From Tumebacillus avium (GTDB taxonomy: Bacteria; Bacillota; Bacilli; Tumebacillales; Tumebacillaceae), in contig NZ_CP021434.1 of the NCBI RefSeq assembly GCF_002162355.1, positions 900,501 to 964,500 on the forward strand: a stretch of DNA of 64,000 nucleotides, in the 5' to 3' direction. A program made the position numbers and the translations under genes. Numbering within the stretch: position 1 is the first letter of the stretch; the number at the start of each line of letters is the position of its first letter. Positions 1-9,825 of the stretch are shown piece by piece. The notes under the pieces were generated by a model. That model worked only from the letters and a program-made list of their open reading frames with translations, was not told where the DNA came from and made no database searches.

Positions 1-911
1 TGGGCGGTGTAGCGCAGCAGCAGCGTCTTGTACGCAGCCAAGAGCACCATATACAGCGACACGTTCTGCTGACGGCACAGTTCCTTAACCGCGCTGCTCA
101 GTTCCGCAGACAGCTCAAACGAATACTCCTGCCCCCGAAAACTCTGCGCCAGCGGGCGCGGGCGGTCGGTCGGCAGCTGCAGTAGCGGCAGTTCGCCTTG
201 CAACTGCTCTTTCCAAAACTGAACCGACTTCGCCAACGCCCCGTCTTCTTGCACGCGCTGGTTTTGCCAGACCGAATAGTCGGCGTACTGAATCGGCAGT
301 TCCTTCAGCTGGGGATCAGTGCCTTGCAACAATGCCCGGTAAAACTCGGTCAGTTCGCGGAACAGCACACCCGCCGACCAGCCGTCCGACACGATGTGAT
401 GCACGTTGAGCATCAGAATGTGTGAGAGGCTGTCCAGCTTGACCAGATACATACGCACGAGCTGTCCGGCCTGCAGGTCGAACGGCAGTTGCGTCCACTC
501 CGTCAACAGTTCCTGCGCCCGAACTTCGCGCTCATTTTCCGGCACCGCTTGCAGATCCACTTCCTGATACGGCAGCGGCTGGAACGCATCGACCTTCTGG
601 CACGGCTCGCCGTCGCGCTCTTCAAAGCGGACGCGCAACACGTCGTGGCGCTTGCAGATCTTCTCGATGCTGCCTTTCAGCACAGCGGAGTCCAGCTCAC
701 CTTGAATTCTGAACAGGTACGGAATGTTGTACGCCGCGTTGCCCGGATGCAGCTGGTCGAGGAACCACAGCCGCTTCTGCGGGTAGGAAGCCGGCACCCA
801 TTCGCGCTCCGGCTGGCGCTTGATCGTTTGCTGCGGTTTCTTGTCCCGGCTCAGCATCTTCGCCAGCAAAGCTTGTTTGGCAGATGTAAGGCCATCCTTG
901 TTCACCGTCAT
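1..911 (-). CDS. NRPS, N-terminal condensation domain (partial, runs off left edge)
   Basis: This is the N-terminal part, about 303 residues, of a nonribosomal peptide synthetase that continues beyond the window. A short basic, helical leader (about residues 5-25, containing SAKQALLAKML) looks like an acceptor docking segment. It is followed by a condensation domain with an RLWFLDQ core motif and an intact HHIVSDGWS (HHxxxDG) catalytic motif near residue 180. ATG at 911 lies 7 nt after a GGGGGG Shine-Dalgarno-like run. ATG at 917 is also possible but sits almost on that run. The gene begins about 15 nt after the stop of the upstream NRPS gene, so it is the second gene of the same operon. It would accept the chain made by the 927-6002 protein. 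Confidence 0.93.
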   Translation of the reverse strand, partial: MTVNKDGLTSAKQALLAKMLSRDKKPQQTIKRQPEREWVPASYPQKRLWFLDQLHPGNAAYNIPYLFRIQGELDSAVLKGSIEKICKRHDVLRVRFEERDGEPCQKVDAFQPLPYQEVDLQAVPENEREVRAQELLTEWTQLPFDLQAGQLVRMYLVKLDSLSHILMLNVHHIVSDGWSAGVLFRELTEFYRALLQGTDPQLKELPIQYADYSVWQNQRVQEDGALAKSVQFWKEQLQGELPLLQLPTDRPRPLAQSFRGQEYSFELSAELSSAVKELCRQQNVSLYMVLLAAYKTLLLRYTA

Positions 912-926
912 CGTCATTCCCCCCGT

Positions 927-3900
927 TTATTCGTGATGGAGCAGCGCAAGCGCTTCTTCTTCCGTCATGTTCTCGAGCATTTCCATCAGGCGCGTTTCCA
1001 CTTCTTCAGCCATCTCATGGAAAAGCGGTTTGGCAAACAGCGTGCGAAGCGGCAGTTCAACGCTGAACTGACCGCGAATGCGGGACACGACCTGTGTCGC
1101 CAGCAGCGAGTGTCCGCCCAGATCGAAAAAGTCGTCCCCAGCGCTGACTTTCTCCAGTTTCAAAATGTCCATCCAGATGTCGGCCAGCACCTCTTGCACC
1201 GGCCCCTCCGGTTCCACAAACTCCGCCGAGCTTTGGTGCGGCAGACGGTCGGGCATCGGGAGCTGCTTGCGGTCCGCTTTGCCGTTGGCGTTCAGCGGCA
1301 TCGCATCGAGCTGCATCAGGAAGGACGGCACCATATAATCGGGCAGCAGGTCGCGCGTCATATTACGCAGCTCTTCCATGCTCAACCCTTGCGCTGCATC
1401 GAGCGCCACCACATAGCCGACCAGACGCTTCAGGCCGTCAGTGTCGTGGACGATGACGAGCGCTTCTTTGACATTGTCATGCTTGAGCAGCGCTGCTTCG
1501 ATCTCGCCGAGCTCGACGCGCATCCCACGGATTTTCACCTGGTTGTCGGCGCGGCCGATAAACTTCAAGCTGCCGTCAGGACGGCAATATCCGAGGTCGC
1601 CCGTCTTGTACATGCGCTCGCCCGGCACAAACGGGTCGTCCATAAACGCTTTGAGGGTGCGCTCCGGGTCGTTCAGGTACCCTTTTGCCACCCCGATCCC
1701 AGCGAGGTACAAGTCGCCGCTGACCCCGACCGGGACGGGCTGCAGATGCTCGTCGAGCACATAGCAGCGGTTGTTGTCGATCGGTTTGCCGACGCAGACT
1801 GCGCCTTCTTCAAGCAGATCGTCCGCCGTGCAGACGTGGATCGTCGAGTCGATCGACACTTCGGTCGCACCCCAAGTGTTGTTCAGCGACCCGGGCATTT
1901 TTTCAAAAAAGCGGCGGACGGTGGTCGGGCTCAGCGCTTCGCCGGAAGACAGCGTGGAGCGCAGGCTGCACAGACCTTTTTTGTCCTCTTCGGTCAGCTC
2001 GTCGAGCACCAGATTGAGCATGCTCGGCACGAATTGAATGTGTACCACTTCGTAGCGGATCGCGTCGTCGATCATCGCGCGCGGGTCGACTTGTGCGCCC
2101 GGCTCGATCAAAGCGATGCGCCCGCCGACCATCAGCGGCCAGAAGAATTCGACCGCCGAGTCGTCGAACGTCAACGTCGTTTTCTGCAGGACGCTTTCGC
2201 CCTGTTGCAGCTGGAAGTGATTTTGCATCCAGCACATGCGGTTGACCCAGCCGAGGTGTTGGCTGACTACCCCTTTGGGCTTCCCGGTCGAGCCGGATGT
2301 GTAGTAGACGGAGATCATGTTGTCAGGCGTCACCTGCACGTTTGGCTTCTCCGCAGACTCTTGGTCGATCTGTGCCCAGTCCGTATCGAGGAAAAGGAAC
2401 GGAACTTCTTCATGCCAGACCTTTTCGCGCAACGCTTCTTGCGTCAGGCAGACGACCGCTTGCGAGTCTTCAATGATCCCTTTCAGACGCTGGAGCGGCG
2501 CTTCCGGGTCGAGCGGCAGGAAGGCGCCGCCAGCTTTCAGCACCGCATACAGCGCGATGACCAGCTCCAGCGAACGCTGCACGCAGACGCCAACCACGCG
2601 GTCCGGGCCGACGCCTTGTTTGATCAGCGCATGCGCCAGTTTGTTGGCGCGCTCCTCCAGTTCGAGGTAGGTGATCTCCTGTTCTTGGTACACAGCAGCC
2701 GCCAGATGCGGCGTTTTCTGCACTTGCTCCTCGATCAGTTCATGCAGCACGCGATGGGACGGGAACTCGACAGAGTTGTCGTTCCACGCCGCGAGTTGGG
2801 CACGCTGCCCTTCCGAAACGATCGGCAGCTCGGAGATCTTCTGTGCTGCCTCTGCCACGATGCTTTCCAGCAGCGTGACGAAGTTCTCCTGCATGCGCTC
2901 CATCGTCTCGCGCTTGAACAGGCCGGTGTTATATTCGAAAATGCCGGACAGAGCGCCCGACTCCGTTTCGGTCAAAAAGAGGGTCAGGTCATAGCGCGAC
3001 GTCCCGGCGTTCACCTCAAGCGGCGACACGTCCAGACCGCGCAGTGCCAGCGTCTCCTCCAGCTTGTTTTGGAACGCAAACACCACTTGCGTCAGCGGTG
3101 CATGCGCCTGGTTGCGCTCGACTTGCAGTTCGCGCACCAAGCGGTCAAACGGCACGTCCTGGTGGTTGTACACGTTGAGGCAGCGCTCTTTCACCGCCTG
3201 CAGATACTCGGCAAACGACAGCTCGCCGTCAAACTCGCTGCGCAGCACGATCATGTTCACGAAAAAGCCGATCAAGCGGTCGAGGCCCGGCATGGTGCGG
3301 TTGGCGATCGGCGAGCCGACCAGAATGTCCTGCTGTCTCGAATAGCGGTGCAGCAAGATGTTGTACGCGGCCAACAGCACCATATAGAGCGACGCATCAG
3401 CCTCCTGCCCCAGCTCGGCCACCTGTGCGGCCAGTTTGGCCGGGATGGAAAAATGGAGCCGGTCGCCTTCGTACGTGGGCAGTGCCGGACGCGGATGGTC
3501 GGTCGGCAGCTGCAACAGCGTCTGTGCGCCTGCCAATTCCGCTTTCCAGAACGGAAGCTGTGCGTCGATCTCGCCGCTTTCCAGCCACTTGCGCTGCCAG
3601 ACGACAAAGTCGGCGTACTGGAACGGCAATTTCCCAAGCGGATTGGCTCCGTTCTCCAGCGCCGCCTCATATGCGAGGCCCAGCTCCTCCAAGAACACCA
3701 CGCCCGACCAGCCGTCAGTGATGATGTGATGCAGATTGATAAACAAGACATGCTCATCAACATTTACACGGAACAGCACAACCCGAATCAAAGGCGCTTT
3801 TTCAAAACTGAAAGGCACGCGGGACTGTTCTGTCAATTTTGCCTGCAAGAGAGCTTCACGCTGTTCGCCCGGCACGTCGGTCAGGTCGATCAGTTCCAGC

Positions 3901-6002
3901 TGCAGATCGGCGTCCGGCGCAATCCGCTGCACGGGCAGATCGCCAACCAGACCAAACGAGGTGCGCAGCGTTTCGTGACGCTGTACCACTTGGGTGAGGG
4001 CGGTCTGCAAAGCATCAGCGTCCAACTCGCCCGTGAGGCGGTACGCGTACGGCTCGTTGTACACGGCGCTCTCCGCATCCATTTGCTGCACGAACCACAA
4101 GCGTTCCTGGGTGAAGGACAGCGGCAGATCCTGATCGCGTCCGACCGGCTCGATGACCATCTGCTGTTGCCCGGCGACCGCAACCGTCCAGCCTTGCGCT
4201 TCGAAAGCGGCGGCGAGTTGCACAGCGTTTGGCTGCTCAAAGACGATTTTCAAATTCACGTTTCCGTTCACCGAAGCACGCAGGCGAGACATCACTTGCG
4301 TCGCGGTGATCGAGTCGCCGCCGAGTTCAAAGAAGTCGTCCTCTGCCCCAACATCATCCAGACCCAGCACGTCTGCAAAAATGGAGCACAGATGCGCCTG
4401 CAGCTCCGTTTGCGGCGCGACATAACCTGCCCCGAGCTCCTGACGGCTGATGTTCGGCACCGGGAACGCTTTGCGGTCCGTTTTGCCATTGGCGTTCAGC
4501 GGCATCGCGTCCAGCGTCATGATATAGGACGGCACCATGTACTCCGGCAGCAGTTCCTTGAGCATGCTGCGCAGCTCTTCACTCTTCAGCGCATGGTCCG
4601 CATCAAGCGGCACCACATAGCCGATCAAGCGTTTCAGCCCGGCCGTTTCCTGCAGCAGAACGATCGCTTCCTTAACGTTCTCATGCCGCAGCAACGCCGA
4701 TTCGATCTCGCCCAGTTCCACGCGCATCCCGCGAATCTTCACCTGGTTATCGGCGCGGCCGATGAACTTCACCGATCCGTCCGGGCGGAAGTATCCGAGG
4801 TCGCCCGTCTTGTACATGCGCTCGCCCGGCGCGAACGGGTCGGCCAGGAATGCTTTGGCTGTGCGTTCCGGATCGTTCAGGTAGCCTTTGGCCACCCCGA
4901 TCCCGGCGAGGTACAGCTCGCCCGTCACGCCGATTTCCACCGGCTGCAACTGCTCATCCAGCACATAGACGCGGTTGTTGTCGATCGGCTTGCCGACGGA
5001 GATTGCGCCTTCCTCGTCGCTGTCGTCCGGGGTGCAGACGTGAATCGTCGAGTCGATCGACACTTCGGTTGCGCCCCAGGTGTTGTTCAGCGACCCGGGC
5101 ATCTTTTCAAAAAAGCGCCGAACGGTGGTCGCCGACAGCGCTTCGCCCGAAGACAGTGTGCTGCGCAGAGCGGTCAGCGCTTGGCGGTCAGCAGCGGTCA
5201 CTTCATCGAGCACCAGATTGAGCATGCTTGGCACAAACTGCACATGCACCGCTGCATAGCGGATCGCCGCATCGATCATCGCGCGCGGATCAACTTGCGC
5301 GCCCGGTTCGATCAGCGCAATCCGCCCGCCGACCATCAGCGGCCAGAAGAATTCAACGGCCGAGTCGTCGAACGTCAAAGTCGTTTTTTGCAACACAGTT
5401 TCGCCTGCATTTAAATGGAAGTGATTCTGCATCCAGCACATGCGGTTGACCCAGCCGAGGTGTTGGGAAACAACGCCCTTCGGCTTGCCGGTCGAGCCGG
5501 ACGTATAGTACACGGAGATCATGTTCGCCGGAGTGACCCTAACGACCGGCTTGTCAGCCGGCTCCAAGTCGACCTGCGCCCAATCGGTATCCACAAAAAC
5601 AAACGGCACGCCGTCATGTTCAATCTTCTCACGCAAGACCTCTTGCGTCAGGCAGACCACCGCTTCCGAGTCTTGCACAATCTGCTTCAGACGCTCCAAC
5701 GGCGCTTCCGGATCGAGCGGCATAAACGCGGCCCCCGCCTTGAGCACGGCGTACAGAGCAACGACCAGCTCCAGCGAGCGCTGCACACAAACGCCAACCA
5801 CACGGTCCGGCCCGGCGCCTTGCTTCATCAAATAGTGCGCCAATTTGTTCGCGCGTTCTTCCAGCTCCAAATACGTCATTTCCTGACCATCATAAACGGC
5901 AGCAGCCAAATGCGGAGTTCGCAGCACCTGTGCTTCGATCAATTCATGCAGCACAGCGTTCGACGGAAATTCCACAGTCGTCTCATTCCAAGGCATCAAC
6001 AT
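927..6002 (-). CDS. NRPS, A-PCP-C-A-PCP bimodular, initiation-type
   Basis: A 1691-residue synthetase. The order is: adenylation 1 (residues ~1-500, YYTSGSTGKPKG, TGDLGYF), carrier 1 (FFELGGDSITATQ, ~555), condensation (HHIITDGWS, ~760), adenylation 2 (~1085-1570, same core motifs) and carrier 2 (FFDLGGHSLLATQ, ~1640). A short acidic, Leu-rich tail (TEEEALALL) could be a donor docking helix. The protein starts at the usual C-A linker (PWNETTVEF) with no preceding C domain, so it should load the first residue. The two A domains are nearly alike and give the same specificity residues by hand alignment to GrsA (D-D-V-F-L-S-T-I-D). I do not recognise this code. Start may be 6002 or ATG 5996, which has better spacing from AGGTGAT. 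The substrate is unknown. Confidence 0.95.
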   Translation of the reverse strand: MLMPWNETTVEFPSNAVLHELIEAQVLRTPHLAAAVYDGQEMTYLELEERANKLAHYLMKQGAGPDRVVGVCVQRSLELVVALYAVLKAGAAFMPLDPEAPLERLKQIVQDSEAVVCLTQEVLREKIEHDGVPFVFVDTDWAQVDLEPADKPVVRVTPANMISVYYTSGSTGKPKGVVSQHLGWVNRMCWMQNHFHLNAGETVLQKTTLTFDDSAVEFFWPLMVGGRIALIEPGAQVDPRAMIDAAIRYAAVHVQFVPSMLNLVLDEVTAADRQALTALRSTLSSGEALSATTVRRFFEKMPGSLNNTWGATEVSIDSTIHVCTPDDSDEEGAISVGKPIDNNRVYVLDEQLQPVEIGVTGELYLAGIGVAKGYLNDPERTAKAFLADPFAPGERMYKTGDLGYFRPDGSVKFIGRADNQVKIRGMRVELGEIESALLRHENVKEAIVLLQETAGLKRLIGYVVPLDADHALKSEELRSMLKELLPEYMVPSYIMTLDAMPLNANGKTDRKAFPVPNISRQELGAGYVAPQTELQAHLCSIFADVLGLDDVGAEDDFFELGGDSITATQVMSRLRASVNGNVNLKIVFEQPNAVQLAAAFEAQGWTVAVAGQQQMVIEPVGRDQDLPLSFTQERLWFVQQMDAESAVYNEPYAYRLTGELDADALQTALTQVVQRHETLRTSFGLVGDLPVQRIAPDADLQLELIDLTDVPGEQREALLQAKLTEQSRVPFSFEKAPLIRVVLFRVNVDEHVLFINLHHIITDGWSGVVFLEELGLAYEAALENGANPLGKLPFQYADFVVWQRKWLESGEIDAQLPFWKAELAGAQTLLQLPTDHPRPALPTYEGDRLHFSIPAKLAAQVAELGQEADASLYMVLLAAYNILLHRYSRQQDILVGSPIANRTMPGLDRLIGFFVNMIVLRSEFDGELSFAEYLQAVKERCLNVYNHQDVPFDRLVRELQVERNQAHAPLTQVVFAFQNKLEETLALRGLDVSPLEVNAGTSRYDLTLFLTETESGALSGIFEYNTGLFKRETMERMQENFVTLLESIVAEAAQKISELPIVSEGQRAQLAAWNDNSVEFPSHRVLHELIEEQVQKTPHLAAAVYQEQEITYLELEERANKLAHALIKQGVGPDRVVGVCVQRSLELVIALYAVLKAGGAFLPLDPEAPLQRLKGIIEDSQAVVCLTQEALREKVWHEEVPFLFLDTDWAQIDQESAEKPNVQVTPDNMISVYYTSGSTGKPKGVVSQHLGWVNRMCWMQNHFQLQQGESVLQKTTLTFDDSAVEFFWPLMVGGRIALIEPGAQVDPRAMIDDAIRYEVVHIQFVPSMLNLVLDELTEEDKKGLCSLRSTLSSGEALSPTTVRRFFEKMPGSLNNTWGATEVSIDSTIHVCTADDLLEEGAVCVGKPIDNNRCYVLDEHLQPVPVGVSGDLYLAGIGVAKGYLNDPERTLKAFMDDPFVPGERMYKTGDLGYCRPDGSLKFIGRADNQVKIRGMRVELGEIEAALLKHDNVKEALVIVHDTDGLKRLVGYVVALDAAQGLSMEELRNMTRDLLPDYMVPSFLMQLDAMPLNANGKADRKQLPMPDRLPHQSSAEFVEPEGPVQEVLADIWMDILKLEKVSAGDDFFDLGGHSLLATQVVSRIRGQFSVELPLRTLFAKPLFHEMAEEVETRLMEMLENMTEEEALALLHHE

Positions 6003-6082
6003 GATATCACCTGTCTCAGATATATTAAGTGCAGTAAATTTTTGGATAAAATAAAGATATTTGACCTTTTAACTCACAAGAC

Positions 6083-6111
6083 AGTATAAGCTAAACGTTA
6101 CCCTGTGTCCA
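6083..6111 (-). promoter_or_regulatory. Candidate sigma-A promoter for the NRPS operon
   Basis: On the minus strand, TGGACA (complement of 6106-6111) is followed by a 17-bp spacer and TATACT (6083-6088). One mismatch from each consensus hexamer and the ideal spacer make this the best candidate. It leaves a leader of about 75 nt before the NRPS start codon. Confidence 0.55.
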
Positions 6112-6240
6112 GAAAAATTGAATTCCTTTCATATGATTTTATATCTTTATTTGATTCCGAATACTTACGAAATCAACGATCTGGTCTCGCAGTTCGCTTC
6201 CCCGCATACACTCTTTGCGGCGGAAGGAGTTGAGTCAACC

Positions 6241-9200
6241 ATGCATCCACAGCGGTTTAAAAAAATCCTCGTCGCCAATCGCGGCGAGATTGCGATTCGC
6301 GTGTTTCGCGCCTGCACGGAAATGGGGATTCGCACCGTCGCCTTGTACTCGGAGCAGGACAACACGTCCCTGCACCGCTACAAAGCGGATGAAGCGTATC
6401 TGATCGGCAAAGACCAAGGCCCGATCGAAGCCTACCTCGACATCGAAGCGATCCTTGAGATCGCCAAGCGCGTGGACGTGGACGCGATCCACCCTGGCTA
6501 TGGTTTCTTAGCGGAAAATGCCCATTTTGCCATGCGCTGTCAGGAAGAAGGCATGATCTTCATCGGCCCGCGCCCGGAGCAGATCGATCGGTTTGGCGAC
6601 AAAGTAAAAGCCCGCGCCACAGCCGTCGCGGCGGGCATCCCGGTCATTCCGGGGACGGCCGGCGGGATCGAATCGCTGGCGGAGGCGCTGTCCTTCACCG
6701 CCCGGCACGGCTTCCCCGTGATCATCAAAGCCGCATCGGGCGGCGGCGGACGCGGCATGCGCATCGTGCGCTGTGCAGATGAGCTGCAGGAAGCGGTCAC
6801 GCGGGCCCGCTCCGAAGCCCTGTCCGCTTTTGGCAATGCGGCCGTCTATCTCGAAAAATACATCGAGCAGCCCAAGCACATCGAAGTGCAGATCCTCGCC
6901 GACCACGCGGGCAATGTCATCCACCTCTACGAGCGGGACTGCTCGATCCAGCGCCGCTACCAGAAAGTCGTCGAAGTCGCCCCCAGCCTCGCCCTCGACG
7001 ACAGCCTGCGTCAACAGATCTGCCAGGCCGCCTTGCAGCTGATGCGGCACTCGGGCTATCTGAACGCCGGCACGGTGGAATTTCTCGTCACGCCGGACGG
7101 GAAATTTTACTTCATTGAAGTAAACCCGCGCGTGCAGGTCGAGCATACGATCACCGAGCTGATCACCGGGATCGACATCGTGCAGTCACAGATCCTGCTC
7201 GCGGCCGGCGGTCTGCTGTCCGACCCGGAACTGGGCATCCCGGCGCAAGACGAGATCCCGGTCAACGGATATGCCATCCAGTGCCGGGTGACGACCGAAG
7301 ACCCGGAGAAAGGCTTTGTGCCGGACACGGGGCGGATCTTAGCGTACCGCTCCGGCGGCGGATTTGGCGTGCGGCTCGACGGCAGCAACTGCTTCACCGG
7401 GGCGACCGTTTCGCCGCATTACGATTCGCTGCTGGTCAAAGTCTCAACCTGGGCGATGAACTACGAAAAAGCGGCGAACAAAATGCTCCGCACCTTGGAA
7501 GAGTTCCGCATTCGCGGCGTCAAGACTAACCTGCCGTTCCTGACCAACGTTGTGCAGCATCCGAGCTTTCTGACCGGGGAGTATTCGACTGCCTACATCG
7601 ACAGCACGCCGGAGCTGTTCCAGTTCGCCAAACGGCAGGATCGCGGCACCAAGCTGCTCACTTTTATCGGTCAGACGATCGTCAACGGCTACCCCGGCCT
7701 GCCCGTCGGTGCCAAACCCGCTTTTGCCGCGCCGCGCATCCCGGCGACTTCCGTGCGCCAGTGCGATCCGAGCGGCACGAAGCAGATTTTGGAGCAACGA
7801 GGGGTGCAGGGCTTGATCGACTGGACGCGGCAGCAATCCAAGCTGCTCGTGACCGACACGACGTTTCGCGACGGGCACCAGTCGCTGCTCGCCACCCGCG
7901 TGCGGACGTACGACCTGTTGCAGATCGCCGAGGCGACCGGGAAGTATGCGTCCGATCTCTTTTCGCTGGAAATGTGGGGCGGGGCGACGTTTGACACGAG
8001 CATGCGCTTTCTGCACGAAGACCCGTGGGAGCGGCTGCAACTGCTGCGCGAACGCATCCCAAATGTGCTGTTCCAGATGCTCCTGCGCGGGGCGAACGCG
8101 GTCGGCTACAGCAACTATCCCGACAATGTGATCCGCAAATTCGTGCAGCTGTCGGCCGCCGCCGGGATTGACGTGTTCCGCATTTTTGACAGTCTGAACT
8201 GGATCGAAGGCATGCGCGTCGCCATCGACGCCGTGGCCGAGGCGGGCAAAGTCGCCGAAGCGACGATCTGCTACACCGGCAACATCCTAGATCCCAAGCG
8301 TGACAAATACTCGTTGCAGTACTACGTCGACCTCGCCAAGACGCTGGAAAAAACGGGCGCGCACATCCTCTGCATCAAAGACATGGCCGGACTGCTCAAG
8401 CCGTTTGCGGCGTACAAACTGATCCGCGCCTTGAAGCAGGAGATCGGCATCCCGATCCACCTGCACACGCACGACACGAGCGGCAACCAGATGGCGACGC
8501 TGCTCAAAGCGTACGAAGCGGGCGTCGATATCGTCGATGCCGCGCTTTCCTCGATGTCCGGGTTGACCTCGCAGCCGAGCCTGAACGGGCTGGTCGCATC
8601 GGTGCAGGGCATGGAGCGGGAGACGGGGCTCGATCTGCACAACCTGCAGCTCCTGTCCGATTTCTGGGAAGACATCCGCCCCTACTACCGCGAGTTCGAA
8701 AGCGGCATGAAGTCGCCCAGCTCCGAAGTCTACCTCCACGAGATGCCAGGCGGGCAGTACACCAACCTGCACCAGCAAGCCAAGGCGGTAGGGCTTGGCG
8801 AGCGCTGGGAAGAGGTCAAGACGATGTACCGCACGGTCAACCATCTGTTTGGCGACATCGTCAAAGTCACGCCTTCCTCAAAAGTGGTTGGCGACATGGC
8901 GCTGTTTATGGTGCAGAACAACTTAACGGAAGAGACAATTTATGAAAAAGGCGACCGGGTCGATTTTCCCGAATCGGTCATCCAGTTTATGCAAGGCTAT
9001 CTCGGGCAACCGACGGGCGGTTTTCCCGAGCAGTTGCGCAGCGTCATCTTGAAGGGCCGCGACTATCTGACCACCCGTCCCGGCGAGCTGCTGCCCCCGG
9101 CCGATTTTGATAAAACGGGTGCGGAGCTGTCCGCCAAACTGGGGCGGCCCGTGAGCGAGTTTGATATCATGTCGTACATCATGTATCCGAAAGTGTTTGT

Positions 9201-9690
9201 GGAAAAAGAGAAGTATGCAGCCGAGTTCGGGCAGGTCGCGGCGCTCGATACGCCGACGTTTTTCTACGGGCTGCAAGTCGGGGAAGAGATCGCGGTGAAC
9301 ATCGAGGCGGGCAAAACGCTGATCATCAAGCTGGTCTCGGTCGGGCCGATCGCGGCGGACGGGTGCCAGACGCTCTTTTTCGAACTGAACGGCCAGCCCC
9401 GCGAAGTGACGATCCGCAACCTCTCCGTCGAAGCGGACACCTCCCTCCGCCGCAAAGCCGACCCGGCCGATCCCGCCCACCTCGGCGCGTCGATGCCGGG
9501 CAAAGTCCTCTCCGTCATGTTCGAGCCCGGCCAGCGCGTGAAAAAAGGCGACCATCTGCTGGTCACCGAAGCGATGAAGATGGAGACGACGATCCAGGCG
9601 TCGTTCGAGGCGGTGGTGCAGGAAGTACTGGTCAAATCGGGGGATAGTATTGAGACGGGCGATCTGCTGATCGTGTTAGAGAAACGCTGA
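6241..9690 (+). CDS. pycA: Pyruvate carboxylase
   Basis: Biotin-dependent anaplerotic enzyme that carboxylates pyruvate to oxaloacetate in the cytoplasm. The 1149 residues match the family's usual length. In order: biotin carboxylase (KILVANRGEIAIR at the N terminus, GGGGRGMR ATP-grasp loop), carboxyltransferase (TTFRDGHQSLLATR, then the HLHTHDTSGN metal-binding segment), the PC-conserved region, and a C-terminal biotinyl domain with the EAMKMETT biotin lysine. The frame is open upstream to 6118, but ATG 6241 is the start: GGAAGGAG lies at 6222-6229 and the homologous N terminus begins there. It is transcribed away from the NRPS operon and ends shortly before a bidirectional terminator. Confidence 0.98.
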   Translation: MHPQRFKKILVANRGEIAIRVFRACTEMGIRTVALYSEQDNTSLHRYKADEAYLIGKDQGPIEAYLDIEAILEIAKRVDVDAIHPGYGFLAENAHFAMRCQEEGMIFIGPRPEQIDRFGDKVKARATAVAAGIPVIPGTAGGIESLAEALSFTARHGFPVIIKAASGGGGRGMRIVRCADELQEAVTRARSEALSAFGNAAVYLEKYIEQPKHIEVQILADHAGNVIHLYERDCSIQRRYQKVVEVAPSLALDDSLRQQICQAALQLMRHSGYLNAGTVEFLVTPDGKFYFIEVNPRVQVEHTITELITGIDIVQSQILLAAGGLLSDPELGIPAQDEIPVNGYAIQCRVTTEDPEKGFVPDTGRILAYRSGGGFGVRLDGSNCFTGATVSPHYDSLLVKVSTWAMNYEKAANKMLRTLEEFRIRGVKTNLPFLTNVVQHPSFLTGEYSTAYIDSTPELFQFAKRQDRGTKLLTFIGQTIVNGYPGLPVGAKPAFAAPRIPATSVRQCDPSGTKQILEQRGVQGLIDWTRQQSKLLVTDTTFRDGHQSLLATRVRTYDLLQIAEATGKYASDLFSLEMWGGATFDTSMRFLHEDPWERLQLLRERIPNVLFQMLLRGANAVGYSNYPDNVIRKFVQLSAAAGIDVFRIFDSLNWIEGMRVAIDAVAEAGKVAEATICYTGNILDPKRDKYSLQYYVDLAKTLEKTGAHILCIKDMAGLLKPFAAYKLIRALKQEIGIPIHLHTHDTSGNQMATLLKAYEAGVDIVDAALSSMSGLTSQPSLNGLVASVQGMERETGLDLHNLQLLSDFWEDIRPYYREFESGMKSPSSEVYLHEMPGGQYTNLHQQAKAVGLGERWEEVKTMYRTVNHLFGDIVKVTPSSKVVGDMALFMVQNNLTEETIYEKGDRVDFPESVIQFMQGYLGQPTGGFPEQLRSVILKGRDYLTTRPGELLPPADFDKTGAELSAKLGRPVSEFDIMSYIMYPKVFVEKEKYAAEFGQVAALDTPTFFYGLQVGEEIAVNIEAGKTLIIKLVSVGPIAADGCQTLFFELNGQPREVTIRNLSVEADTSLRRKADPADPAHLGASMPGKVLSVMFEPGQRVKKGDHLLVTEAMKMETTIQASFEAVVQEVLVKSGDSIETGDLLIVLEKR

Positions 9691-9781
9691 CAAAAAGCAC
9701 TGTTCCCAGCGCGAAAAGAGCTGCGCGTACCAAATGCTCGCCTTACGAGAAGAACTCTGCGTATCACATGAACGCCATACG

Positions 9782-9817
9782 AAAAAACCATCGAGCGGTT
9801 CACGCTCGATGGTTTTT
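9782..9817. terminator. Bidirectional terminator between pycA and the FAD oxidoreductase
   Basis: AAAAACCATCGAGCG pairs with CGCTCGATGGTTTTTT around a GTTCA-type loop. A-run on the left and T-run on the right allow it to stop both convergent genes. Confidence 0.9.
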
Positions 9818-9825
9818 TGCTGTTC

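Noticed and set aside
489..5414. Plus-strand open frame of 1641 codons opposite the NRPS gene
   Set aside because: It is the antisense shadow of a high-G+C NRPS gene: His/Arg/Gln-rich composition, no domains, no ribosome binding site. The minus frame has full NRPS motifs.
6118..6240. N-terminal extension of pyruvate carboxylase
   Set aside because: The 41 extra codons have no homology to the family and a strong ribosome binding site precedes ATG 6241.
9691..9781. Imperfect direct repeat of about 30 bp after pycA
   Set aside because: Two stretches containing CTGCG-GTA and CGCC-TACGA are similar but only weakly; too short and divergent to call a repeat.
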